Shown here piece by piece: positions 16,986-25,159 of a DNA stretch of 64,000 bases. Source of the DNA: Symbioplanes lichenis (GTDB taxonomy: Bacteria > Actinomycetota > Actinomycetes > Mycobacteriales > Micromonosporaceae); contig NZ_JAUZQD010000004.1 of assembly GCF_030709675.1 (NCBI RefSeq), positions 124,001 to 188,000 of the forward strand. The letters are read 5' to 3'. The notes under the pieces were generated by a model. It saw nothing but the letters and a program-made list of their open reading frames with translations, did no database searches and was not told where the DNA came from. The translations under genes and the position numbers were made by a program. Each line of letters starts with the position of its first letter. Within the stretch, counting starts at the first letter, position 1.

Positions 16986-18103
16986 TCCTCGAAGAGGGCG
17001 TTGAGGCCGGTCGCCGCGGCCACCCGGGCCACGTAGGGGCGCAGGCCGATCGCCTTGACGCGCACGTCCCGCACCCGGGCCGCCTCGTGCACGGCCAGCA
17101 GCACCGCGATGCCCGCGGCGTCGAGGAACGGCACGTCGGCCAGGTCGAGCAGCACCCGGTCGGCCCGGGCGGACCGCACCACGGCGAGCAGCTCCTCGCG
17201 CAGGTGCTCGGCGTTGTCCCGGTCGACCTCGCCCGACACGCTGATCCGCAGGACGCCCTCGCCCTCGCGGCGCACCAGCACCCGGACGTGGTGGTCGTCG
17301 CGCTCGGTGCCGGTCCAGGCCGGCGGGGTGTCGCTCAGCATGGCCGTGCGCAGCCAGCTCAGCGCCCGGCTGAGCAGCCGCGACACGTGCATCTGGGAGA
17401 TCCCGAGCTCGTCGGCGATCTCCGCCTGGCTCAAGTTGCCCCAGAAGCGCAGGGCCAGCATCCGGCGCTCCCGGTAGGGCAGGCGGTAGAGCAGCCGCTC
17501 CACCGTCGTCCGGTCGTCGACCAGGCCCAGCTCCGGGTCGGCCGCCCCGACCAGGTCGCCGAACTCGGCCCGGTCGTCGTCGCCGGCGGGCGAGTTGAGC
17601 GAGGCCGGGCTGTAGCCGGCCAGCGAGGTGCGGGCCTCCTTCACCTCGGCCTCGCTGACCTCGAGGAAGGTGGCGAGCTCGGCGTCGGTGGGTGTGCGCG
17701 CGTGCTTGGCGGTGAGCACGGCGTTGGCGTGGTTGAGCTCCAGCACAAGGTCCTGCAGGCGGCGCGGGACGTGCACCCCCCACGTGTGGTCGCGGAAGTG
17801 CCGCTTGATCTCGCCGGTGATGGTGATGACCGCGTACGCGGTGAAGGAGCCCCGCTCCGCGTCGTAGCGGTCCACGGCCTTCATCAGCCCGAGCCGCGCG
17901 ACCTGCTCGAGATCGTCGAGCTGCTCGCCCCGGCCGCGGTAGCGCCGCGCGAGCCGGCCGGCGAAGGGCAGGGCTCCCCGCACGAAATCCTCCCGCAACC
18001 GGGCCGCCCGCGCCGCTCCGACCCCCACCTGGGCGCGCACGTAGTCGGCGGCCATGGCGTCGAGGTCTTCCAGGGTGCGGGTCTTGCCGGAGGTGGTCGG
18101 CAT
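16982..18103 (-). CDS. SigB/SigF-family sigma factor with C-terminal STAS domain
   Basis: A 373-residue fusion. Residues 35-255 form a group-3 sigma factor: region 2 with LEQVARLGLMKAVDRYD (65-81), region 3, and the region 4 helix-turn-helix LSQAEIADELGISQMHVSRL (224-243). Residues 272-373 form a STAS domain ending FLDAAGIAVLL (326-336). In SpoIIAA/RsbV this loop carries the serine that the anti-sigma kinase phosphorylates; here it is alanine (DAAG, 328-331). The sigma factor thus carries an apparently non-phosphorylatable anti-anti-sigma domain. It is presumed to direct stress or sporulation transcription. Confidence 0.88.
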   Translation of the reverse strand: MPTTSGKTRTLEDLDAMAADYVRAQVGVGAARAARLREDFVRGALPFAGRLARRYRGRGEQLDDLEQVARLGLMKAVDRYDAERGSFTAYAVITITGEIKRHFRDHTWGVHVPRRLQDLVLELNHANAVLTAKHARTPTDAELATFLEVSEAEVKEARTSLAGYSPASLNSPAGDDDRAEFGDLVGAADPELGLVDDRTTVERLLYRLPYRERRMLALRFWGNLSQAEIADELGISQMHVSRLLSRALSWLRTAMLSDTPPAWTGTERDDHHVRVLVRREGEGVLRISVSGEVDRDNAEHLREELLAVVRSARADRVLLDLADVPFLDAAGIAVLLAVHEAARVRDVRVKAIGLRPYVARVAAATGLNALFED

Positions 18104-18241
18104 CTGGATCCCTTCGCGCAGCGCGGAGGACCGGGGCAGGTCCGGAACCCCCCTTCCCGGGGCCGGTCCAGTGCAAACCTAATGCCCCCGGCCGCCTCAG
18201 GTCGGCACATTCGCGCGATCGGATGACGTGCCGCGGGCCGA

Positions 18242-19621
18242 TCAGGTGACCAGCAGCCCCAGCGGGCGCCCCGAGCTGCGCAGAGCCCCGAGAACCTGGT
18301 CCATCGTGAGGCGTACGGGCGGCGGACCGGGGCGCCCGCCGGCGTCGGCCAGCGCGGTCGCGACGTGGCTCGTGGGCAGCGGGAGCAGCGGGTAGCGGCT
18401 GGTGGCGAGCCGGTCCAGCCGGGCCTGGGTGCGGGCGAAGCCGGCGACGGACCGCCACGTGGCCGCGGGGGCGTACGCGTCGCAGCCCACGCCCGGCGGC
18501 TGCGGGAGCACGCTGACGGTGTCGAAGGGCAGGCTGCCGGCCAGCCAGGCCTCGGCGGCCTCGACGGCGGGGCGGGCGGCGGACTCGCACCAGTAGGGCA
18601 CGGCCCCGGCGGCCAGGACGGCGCCCGGGTCGAGCAGGCCGGCGCTTCCGACGACACAGTGCGTGCCGGCGCCGGTGGTCGCGAGCCACGAGCGGTACAG
18701 ATCGGCGACGAAGGCACTGAGGGCGGCGGGGCGCGGATAGAGCACGCGGTGGCTCGGGATGCCGGAGGCGCGCAGCGCGTTCTCCAGTCCCGGGTCGCCG
18801 GCCGGCTCGGCGTAGCGGACGGCAAGGTCGTGGGCCGGGGCCGTCCAGCGGCGGGCGCCCAGGGCCGTGAGCAGCCGCAGAAAGCCCCGGTTGGTCTCGG
18901 TGTAGTCCTCCGGGCGCCAGCCGGTGACCGGGCTCCCAGCCTGGAAGGTGTGCCCGGGGACCGGCTCGGCCGTGGGCCAGCTGCGCAGGTCGCGGAGCAG
19001 CAGGACCCGGCCGCCCGGGGCGAGCCGATCGCCCAGAAAGGCCCGGTAGGCGTCCGGCACCCGGTGCCACCGGACGTGCAGGGTTAGCGTCGTGCCGCAC
19101 AGGGGCCCGGTGAGTACGGGATCGTGCACCTGGCGCACGGTGACGCCCGGGTTCGAGGCGATGATCCGCCGCGACAGCTCGGCGCCGTGCTCACATGCCG
19201 TCCGGGCGTCCTCCGGCGCGCCTGACGGGTAGGGCACGGAGATGGTGAAACCGGACGGCAACCAGGGGGCACCCAGGGCTGCGGCGAGGTGGACCGCGGA
19301 GCCGTGCGGCGAGCCCAGGACGGCCGCCGGGTAGACCGGCTCCGGACAGCGCCCGACGATCCAGGCGGCGACACCCTCGGCGTCCAGCTGGTCCACCGCG
19401 TCGGCGGGCAGGGCGTCCGCGCTCGCCTCCGCGGCCAGCGCGTCCCGGCGGCTCTCCGGCTCCAGCGCGGGCCGGCGGCTGAGCCGGGGCATCCGGACCC
19501 GGTCGCGGCAGTCCCGGCCGTGCAGCGCCCGCACCGCCGACTCCAGCAGGATCCGGCCGGTGCTGTCGGGGTCGAACACACGCTCCGGTGTCACCGGGGC
19601 GGCGGTGCGGAAATCGGTCAC
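18242..19621 (-). CDS. Protein of unknown function, 459 residues
   Basis: A long, well-supported coding region whose family I do not recognise. The GTG at 19621 is chosen because a GAGGAG ribosome site lies just upstream. The protein has no signal peptide or membrane segment. A central piece, YRAFLGDRLAPGGRVLLLRDL, looks like strand 4 and its neighbour in a Rossmann methyltransferase fold, but no SAM glycine motif is clear. It is separated from the sigma factor gene by 138 bases and is divergent from the MBL hydrolase. Confidence 0.7.
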   Translation of the reverse strand: MTDFRTAAPVTPERVFDPDSTGRILLESAVRALHGRDCRDRVRMPRLSRRPALEPESRRDALAAEASADALPADAVDQLDAEGVAAWIVGRCPEPVYPAAVLGSPHGSAVHLAAALGAPWLPSGFTISVPYPSGAPEDARTACEHGAELSRRIIASNPGVTVRQVHDPVLTGPLCGTTLTLHVRWHRVPDAYRAFLGDRLAPGGRVLLLRDLRSWPTAEPVPGHTFQAGSPVTGWRPEDYTETNRGFLRLLTALGARRWTAPAHDLAVRYAEPAGDPGLENALRASGIPSHRVLYPRPAALSAFVADLYRSWLATTGAGTHCVVGSAGLLDPGAVLAAGAVPYWCESAARPAVEAAEAWLAGSLPFDTVSVLPQPPGVGCDAYAPAATWRSVAGFARTQARLDRLATSRYPLLPLPTSHVATALADAGGRPGPPPVRLTMDQVLGALRSSGRPLGLLVT

Positions 19622-19747
19622 GGCGGGGCTCCTCGGGCTACGGGGTGCGGCGGGCATACCCGGTCCGGCCCGCCCCATGACACGCTCCGTGATGTTGTCC
19701 CCCAAGAGCCAGGTGAGATCGCCGGTAACCCGGGTAACCGGCGCGCC

Positions 19748-20551
19748 ATGACTTCCGCCAGCGTGACATTCATCGGCAACGCCACGACTCTCCTGCGGCT
19801 GGGCGACTTCACGCTGCTGACGGACCCGGCGTTCGGCGCGGCGGGGACCCGCGTGCACCTCGGGTACGGCGCGTGGACCAAGCGACTCAAGGACCCGGCG
19901 CTCCGGCTGGCCGACCTGCCGCGGCTCGACGCGGTGCTGCTGTCGCACTTCCACAGTGACCACTTCGACCGTACGGCGTCCCGCGGCCTGCCCCGGGACC
20001 TGCGCGTGGTCACCACTCCCCAGGCCCGCCGGGCGCTGCGGCGGCGCGGGTTCGCCGACGTGCGGGCCCTGCCCACCTGGGACGCGTACGAGTGGACCAG
20101 CGACCGGCAGCGGCTGCGGGTGACCGCCGTGCCCGCCCAGCACGGGCCGGGCCCGGTCGACCGGCTGCTGCCCGAGACCATGGGTTCGGTGCTGGAGCTG
20201 GAGGAGGACGGCCGGCTGCGGCTGCGGCTCTACGTCACCGGCGACACTCTCTACGGCCCGCACCTGAGCGCGATCCCGCGCCGGTGCGGCGAGATCGACG
20301 CCATGCTCATCCATCTGGGCGGCACGAAGCTGCTCGGCCTGCTGCTGACCATGGACGACCGGCAGGGCGTGGCGATGACGGAGCTGATCCGGCCCGGGCT
20401 GACCGTGCCGATCCACTTCGACGACTACAAGGTCATGAAGTCGCCGCTGGCCGACTATCTGACGCGCGCCCGCGAGCAGGGCCTCACCGGGATCGAGCCG
20501 GTCAGCCGCGGGGCGACGCTGCCTCTGCCGCTGCGGCCCGGGCCGGCCTGA
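19748..20551 (+). CDS. MBL-fold metallo-hydrolase (UlaG-like)
   Basis: A 267-residue metallo-beta-lactamase-fold protein. It begins VTFIGNATTLLRLGDFTLLTDP, typical of UlaG-like enzymes, and has the metal motif SHFHSDHFD (HxHxDH), a later AQHGPGP histidine, TGDT and a C-terminal PIHFDDY histidine. The substrate is unknown; relatives hydrolyse lactone or phosphodiester substrates. Its 3' end overlaps a small convergent membrane-protein frame by 50 bases. Confidence 0.85.
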   Translation: MTSASVTFIGNATTLLRLGDFTLLTDPAFGAAGTRVHLGYGAWTKRLKDPALRLADLPRLDAVLLSHFHSDHFDRTASRGLPRDLRVVTTPQARRALRRRGFADVRALPTWDAYEWTSDRQRLRVTAVPAQHGPGPVDRLLPETMGSVLELEEDGRLRLRLYVTGDTLYGPHLSAIPRRCGEIDAMLIHLGGTKLLGLLLTMDDRQGVAMTELIRPGLTVPIHFDDYKVMKSPLADYLTRAREQGLTGIEPVSRGATLPLPLRPGPA

Positions 20552-20696
20552 CCGTGGCTGAGCGCAGCAGCGGCACGGCCCACAGCAGGGCGATGGCGGC
20601 GATCAGCAGTACGGTGGTCGCCCCGCGCCCGTGCCAGGCCAGCGCGACGGTCCACGAGAGAGCGATGAGGGTGCGGAAGAACAGTGCGGAGGGCAT
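20502..20696 (-). CDS. Small predicted membrane protein, 64 residues
   Basis: A short frame starting MPSALFFRTLIALSWTVA, with two hydrophobic segments (about 5-22 and 26-45) and an Arg/Ala-rich tail. It overlaps the end of the MBL hydrolase gene on the other strand by 50 bases. No clear ribosome site precedes the ATG. Its membrane-like composition argues for a real gene, but it is too short to be sure. Confidence 0.4.
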   Translation of the reverse strand: MPSALFFRTLIALSWTVALAWHGRGATTVLLIAAIALLWAVPLLRSATVRPARAAAAEAASPRG

Positions 20697-20802
20697 GGAC
20701 CGGGTCTGCCCGGTCCCGTGACCCGGGGGTGCCACGAGCTGGCCCGGGCGGGCCACGGAAACAGAAACGCATGAAACCCGCCGGACGGGGGATGCGCGGC
20801 AG

Positions 20803-21441
20803 ATGGACCGCACCGTGCGCATCACTGTCGTCGACCACCAGCCCCTGTTCGTCAGCGGACTGGAGTTGCTGCTGCCGAGGGTGAGCCAGGGCCGGGCCAC
20901 GATCGTGGCCTCCACCCGGGACGCCGCCGCGGCCGCCGCACTGGTCCGGCGCTCGGTCCCGGACCTGGTTCTCGTCGACCTCCGCATGCCCGCCCCGGGC
21001 GGGGTCCGGGCGATCGCCACCATCCGGCGGACCGCGCCCCGGGTCCGCGTGGTGGCGATGTCGGGCGACGACGACCCGGCCGGCGCGGTGGCGGCGCTGC
21101 GGGCCGGCGCCGAGGGCTTCCTGCCCAAGACCGCCGAGCCCCGCGACGTCGTCCAGCCGCTGCTGGCCATCCTGGACGGGTGGGCCGTCGTGCCCCCGCG
21201 CCTGCTCACCCGGCTGGTGGCCCCCGCGCCGGGCAGCCGCCCGGTGCCGGTCGAGCTGGACCACACCGAGCGGCAGCTGCTGCGCCTCATCGCCGCCGGC
21301 TCCACGACGACGGCGATCGGCCTGGAGCTGCACGTCTCGGAGCGGACCGTGAAACGCCTGACCGCGGCCCTGCTGCGCAAGCTGCGCGTGCAGAGCCGGA
21401 CCCAGGCCGCCGCCCTCGCGGGCAGCGCCGGCATGCTCTGA
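20803..21441 (+). CDS. Orphan LuxR/NarL-family response regulator
   Basis: A 212-residue response regulator. The receiver has the phospho-acceptor Asp59 (LVLVDLRMP) and the conserved Lys in FLPKTAE. At the usual acidic pair it has Asp11-His12 instead of two acidic residues, as some atypical NarL receivers do. The C-terminal helix-turn-helix includes IAAGSTTTAIGLELHVSERT. No histidine kinase is adjacent, so the partner or stimulus is unknown. The next gene, mntH, is convergent. Confidence 0.87.
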   Translation: MDRTVRITVVDHQPLFVSGLELLLPRVSQGRATIVASTRDAAAAAALVRRSVPDLVLVDLRMPAPGGVRAIATIRRTAPRVRVVAMSGDDDPAGAVAALRAGAEGFLPKTAEPRDVVQPLLAILDGWAVVPPRLLTRLVAPAPGSRPVPVELDHTERQLLRLIAAGSTTTAIGLELHVSERTVKRLTAALLRKLRVQSRTQAAALAGSAGML

Positions 21442-21475
21442 CCCGGTTCCCGGGCGACCGCGCGGCTGCCGCGGA

Positions 21476-22717
21476 TCAGCTCAGGGTGCGGATCACCAGG
21501 ACGGCGTTCAGGGCGATGATGAGCGCCGCGACCAGGGCGGCCGCGACGGTCGTGAGGCGCCGGTTGACATAGGCGCCCATGAGGTCGCGGCGGGTGGTCA
21601 GCCAGATCAGCGGGATCAAGGCGAAGGGCACGCCGAAGGACAGCACGACCTGCGACCAGACCAGGGCCTGCGTCGGGTCGGCGCCGATCAGCAGGATCGC
21701 CATGGCGGGGGCCATCGTGACCAGCCGGCGCAGGAAGAGCGGGATGCCGCGGCGCAGGAACCCCTGCATGACCACCTGACCGGCGAAGGTCCCGACGCTC
21801 GACGAGGCGAACCCGGAGGCCAGCAACGCGAGCGCGAAGGCCAGGGCGGCGTGCTGGTCGAGCTGGACGCCCAGCCCGGCGTGGATGCCCTCCAGGGTGT
21901 CGGTGCCGGGGATGCCCTGGCCGAAGAAGAGCTGCGCGGCGATCACGAGCATGGCCAGGTTGACGAGTCCGGCCGCGCCCAGGGCGACCAGGGTGTCGGA
22001 GCGCTGGCAGCGCAGGGCGTCGCGCTTGTCCGGCACGTCGCAGCGGGACGTCGTGAGCGCCGAGTGCAGATAGATGACGTGCGGCATCACGGTCGCCCCG
22101 AGGATGCCCGTGGCCAGCAGCAGGCTGTCAGCGCCGGAGAACGACGGGACCATGCCGCGGGCCAGGGCGGCGCCGTCGGTGCCGGCGCGCAGGGTGGCGT
22201 ACAGGAAACCCAGCAGGATGACCGCGAGCAGGCCGCCGATCGCCGCCTCGAACCGGCGCACGCCGCGCCGGTGCAGGCCCAGCAGGGCGAACGCGACCAC
22301 GCAGGTGATCAGGCCGCCGACCGGCAGCGGCACGCCGAACAGCAGGTAGAGCGCGAGGGCACCGCCCACGATCTCGGCCAGGTCGGTGGCCATGGCGACC
22401 AGCTCCGCCTGCGCCCACAGGCCCCGCGTGACCGGCCGGGGCAGCCGCTCGCGGCACAGCTCGGCCAGGTCGCGCCCGGTCACCAGGCCGAGCTTGGCCG
22501 AGAGCGACTGGATGAGCATCGCCATCAGGTTCGCGGCGACGATCACCCAGACCAGCTGATAGCCGTACGCGGACCCGGCCGTGAAGTTGGTCGCGAAGTT
22601 CCCGGGGTCGGCGTAGGCGATGGCCGCCACGAAGGCCGGGCCGAACAACGGCAGGACGCGCACCACCCTCCGGCGGGACCGGGTGACGAGAGCAGCGGCA
22701 TTGTCCAGGACGACCAT
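21476..22717 (-). CDS. mntH: Nramp-family divalent metal (Mn2+) transporter
   Basis: A 413-residue membrane protein with about eleven transmembrane helices. The family signatures are DPGNFATN in helix 1, which binds the metal, and MPHVIYLHS in helix 6. It imports Mn2+ (possibly Fe2+) with protons. I chose ATG 22717; an in-frame ATG at 22771 is rejected because it lies inside a palindrome that looks like an operator. The divergent neighbour encodes a manganese catalase, so uptake and use of the metal are encoded back-to-back. Confidence 0.92.
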   Translation of the reverse strand: MVVLDNAAALVTRSRRRVVRVLPLFGPAFVAAIAYADPGNFATNFTAGSAYGYQLVWVIVAANLMAMLIQSLSAKLGLVTGRDLAELCRERLPRPVTRGLWAQAELVAMATDLAEIVGGALALYLLFGVPLPVGGLITCVVAFALLGLHRRGVRRFEAAIGGLLAVILLGFLYATLRAGTDGAALARGMVPSFSGADSLLLATGILGATVMPHVIYLHSALTTSRCDVPDKRDALRCQRSDTLVALGAAGLVNLAMLVIAAQLFFGQGIPGTDTLEGIHAGLGVQLDQHAALAFALALLASGFASSSVGTFAGQVVMQGFLRRGIPLFLRRLVTMAPAMAILLIGADPTQALVWSQVVLSFGVPFALIPLIWLTTRRDLMGAYVNRRLTTVAAALVAALIIALNAVLVIRTLS

Positions 22718-22761
22718 GCGGGCGTGTCTGCCCTCGGCGGCGGCCTCGTGAGGCCACCTCG

Positions 22762-22777
22762 TGTCCCACATGGGACA
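22762..22777. promoter_or_regulatory. Palindromic operator candidate between mntH and Mn-catalase
   Basis: TGTCCCA-CA-TGGGACA is an inverted repeat with perfect 7-bp arms and a 2-base spacer. It lies in the 112-base divergent promoter of mntH and the Mn-catalase gene and could control both. It does not match the DtxR/MntR box that I know, so the regulator is unknown. Confidence 0.55.
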
Positions 22778-22829
22778 GGGGGCCGGGTAGCCAAGGCTTC
22801 GTCAACCCCCGATCGCAGTGGAGGCTTCC

Positions 22830-23747
22830 GTGTTCAAGCACGTCGACTACTTGCAGTTCCAGGCCAAGCCCGAGAAGCCGGACGCGCTGCTGGCCCGCAA
22901 GATGCAGGAGCTGGTCGGCGGCCAGTTCGGCGAGATGACCGTGATGATGCAGTACCTGTGGCAGGGCTGGTCGTGCCGCGTGCCCGGCAAGTACAAGGAC
23001 ATGATCATGGACATCGCGACCGAGGAGATCGGTCACGTCGAGATGCTCACCACCATGCTGGCCCGCCTGCTCGAGGGCGCGCCGGGCGAGGCGACCGAGA
23101 AGGCCGCCGCCGCCAACCCGCTGCTCGCCGCGGTCCTTGGTGGGCAGAGCCCGCAGCACGCGATCGTCAGTGGTGGCAGCGCGCTCCCCCGTGACAGCGA
23201 GGGCACGCCGTGGAACACCGGCTACATCGTGGCCAGCGGCAACCTGCTGTCGGACTTCCGGTCCAACGTGGCCGCCGAGGCGCAGAGCCGGCTCATGACC
23301 AGCCGGGTCTACAACATGACCGACGACCGTGGCGTCAAGGACATGCTCCAGTTCAACCTGGCCCGCGACACCTACCACCAGCAGCAGTGGCTGCTCGGCA
23401 TCGAGCAGCTCATCGAGGACGGCTTCACCGAGACGGGCATCGAGGACTCCAACGCCGAGTTCGAGCACCCCGAGGCCAACCACACCTTCTACAGCTTCGA
23501 CCCGGCCAGCACGGCGGGCGAGGGCCGGTGGGCGCGCGGCACGACGCTCAACGGCAAGGACGAGATCGTGTACGTCCCGGACGCCCAGCCGCTGACCGAC
23601 GACAAGCCGCTCGGCCCGGCGCCGGACCCGAAGCTCTACGTCACCTACGACGGCTCGCAGGGCCCGGGCAAGCCCGGCACCGGCGCGGGCGCGCACGCCC
23701 AGGGCATGGCGAACGTCGTCAACAAGATCAAGGGCGCCCTCGACTGA
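22830..23747 (+). CDS. Manganese catalase
   Basis: A 305-residue ferritin-like, non-haem catalase that converts hydrogen peroxide to water and oxygen at a di-manganese site. Candidate ligands are visible in FGEMTVMMQYLWQ (Glu), ATEEIGHVEML (Glu and His), AAEAQSRLM (Glu) and ARDTYHQQQWL (His). The start is GTG 22830, with the ribosome site GGAGG (22820-22824) at good spacing; an upstream in-frame GTG overlaps that site and is unlikely. Length and the C-terminal glycine-rich tail fit the family. Confidence 0.93.
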   Translation: MFKHVDYLQFQAKPEKPDALLARKMQELVGGQFGEMTVMMQYLWQGWSCRVPGKYKDMIMDIATEEIGHVEMLTTMLARLLEGAPGEATEKAAAANPLLAAVLGGQSPQHAIVSGGSALPRDSEGTPWNTGYIVASGNLLSDFRSNVAAEAQSRLMTSRVYNMTDDRGVKDMLQFNLARDTYHQQQWLLGIEQLIEDGFTETGIEDSNAEFEHPEANHTFYSFDPASTAGEGRWARGTTLNGKDEIVYVPDAQPLTDDKPLGPAPDPKLYVTYDGSQGPGKPGTGAGAHAQGMANVVNKIKGALD

Positions 23748-23780
23748 GCACCCTTTTTCACCGGAGAGGTGGTTCCTTCC

Positions 23781-24095
23781 GTGAGACCTTCGACCCGGGC
23801 AGCGGTGCTGCTCACCGCGACGGCGGCCACAGCGGTCGCCGCACGGAGACTCGTGGCCGCGCGGAAGGAACCACCGGCCGATCGGATCGGCCGCACGCAC
23901 GCGGTCACCGTGGAGCGGCCGTACGACGAACTCGACGGACAGGAGCTCCCGGACCCGCTGCGCGAGCTGGGCGACGCCGTCACGGTCGAGCTGCGCGAGG
24001 CGCCGGGCGACCGGGGCACCGAGATCCACGTGCGGCGCGTCGACGACCGGGTGCGGGCGGGTGACGTACGCCGGGCTCTGCGCGAAGCGCGCTAA
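23781..24095 (+). CDS. Cyclase/SRPBCC-like small protein, probably C-terminally truncated
   Basis: A 104-residue protein with one N-terminal membrane segment (TRAAVLLTATAATAVAARR), then HAVTVERPYDEL and VELREAPGDRGTEIHVRR, which resemble compact actinobacterial relatives of the polyketide-cyclase/SRPBCC group. From memory, relatives end ALREAKxLLETGE, whereas this one stops at ALREAR. Two bases later an N-terminally short alcohol dehydrogenase begins. I read this as one side of a deletion. The ribosome site GGAGAGG serves GTG 23781. Confidence 0.6.
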   Translation: MRPSTRAAVLLTATAATAVAARRLVAARKEPPADRIGRTHAVTVERPYDELDGQELPDPLRELGDAVTVELREAPGDRGTEIHVRRVDDRVRAGDVRRALREAR

Positions 24096-24097
24096 CC

Positions 24098-25159
24098 GTG
24101 ACGTGCGGGTCGGACCTGCACCTGCTCGGCGGCTACATCCCGTTCATGGAGAAGGGCGACGTGCTCGGCCACGAGTTCGCCGGCGAGATCGTCGAGGTGG
24201 GCCCGGACGTCAAGGCGCACCGGGTCGGCGACCGGGTCGTGGTGTCGTTCATCGCCTGCGGCAAGTGTCACTACTGCCACCGCCGCGAGTTCTCGCTCTG
24301 CGACAACACCAACACCAATCCGGCGATCACCGAGTCGCTGTGGGGTCACGCGGTCGGCGGGTGCTTCGGCTACAGCCACGCGCTGGGCGGGAACGCCGGC
24401 AGCCACGCCGAGTACGTTCGCGTGCCGTTCGCCGACATCGGCGCGTTCACGATCCCCGACGCCGTCAGTGAGGAGCGGGCGCTCTTCGCCTCCGACTCGG
24501 CGTCCACCGGCTGGATGGGCGCCGACCTCGGCGGCGTGCGGCCCGGTCACGTCGTCGCCGTGTGGGGCGCCGGCGCGGTCGGCCAGATGGCGGCGCGCGC
24601 GGCGATCCTGCTCGGCGCCGAGCGGGTCGTGGTCATCGACCGGCTCGACTACCGGCTGCGGCAGGTGGAGAAGTTCGTCGGCGCGGAAACGCTCGACTTC
24701 GAGCGCACGAACATCCACGAGGAGCTGCGCGAACTCAGCGGCGGGCGGGGACCCGACGTCTGCATCGAGGCCGTCGGCATGGAGGCGCAGTCGTCCCCGT
24801 ACGACAAGGTGAAGCAGCAACTGCGCCTGCAGACCGACCGGCCCACCGCCGTCCGCGAGGCGGTCCACGCCTGCGCGAAGGGCGGCTCGGTCTTCGTCCT
24901 CGGCGTCTTCGCCGGCTTCGTCGACAAGTTCCCGCTCGGCGCCATGATGAACAAGGGCCTGACCGTGCGCGGGGCGCAGATGCACGGGCAGCGCTACATC
25001 CCGATGCTGCTGGACCGGATGGCGCGTGACGAGCTGACCACCGAGCATCTCGCCACGCACACCATGCCGCTGACCGAGGCGGCCGAGGGCTACCGGCTGT
25101 TCAAGGAGAAGGAGGACGACTGCGTCCGCGCGGTTTTCCTCCCCAGCAGCTCTTCGTAG
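24098..25159 (+). CDS. Zinc-dependent alcohol dehydrogenase, N-terminally truncated
   Basis: The 353-residue frame opens directly at VTCGSDLHLL, the catalytic-zinc segment that normally sits about 35-40 residues into this MDR family. The first strands are missing, and an in-frame stop at 24062-24064 rules out a longer version. Structural-zinc cysteines (CGKCHYC...C), HEFAGEIV, the GAGAVGQM nucleotide motif and the usual end EDDCVRAVFLP are present. It may be a non-functional remnant or a short functional form. Its last 70 bases overlap the 3' end of the convergent glycosyltransferase. Confidence 0.75.
   Translation: MTCGSDLHLLGGYIPFMEKGDVLGHEFAGEIVEVGPDVKAHRVGDRVVVSFIACGKCHYCHRREFSLCDNTNTNPAITESLWGHAVGGCFGYSHALGGNAGSHAEYVRVPFADIGAFTIPDAVSEERALFASDSASTGWMGADLGGVRPGHVVAVWGAGAVGQMAARAAILLGAERVVVIDRLDYRLRQVEKFVGAETLDFERTNIHEELRELSGGRGPDVCIEAVGMEAQSSPYDKVKQQLRLQTDRPTAVREAVHACAKGGSVFVLGVFAGFVDKFPLGAMMNKGLTVRGAQMHGQRYIPMLLDRMARDELTTEHLATHTMPLTEAAEGYRLFKEKEDDCVRAVFLPSSSS

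Noticed and set aside
18104..18241. SigB-type promoter for the sigma-STAS gene (GTTT on the minus strand near 18176)
   Set aside because: The matching GGGTA-type -10 box is poor, so autoregulation cannot be claimed.
22718..22771. Longer MntH start at 22771
   Set aside because: The extra residues are not membrane- or Nramp-like and the start lies inside a palindrome likely to be an operator.
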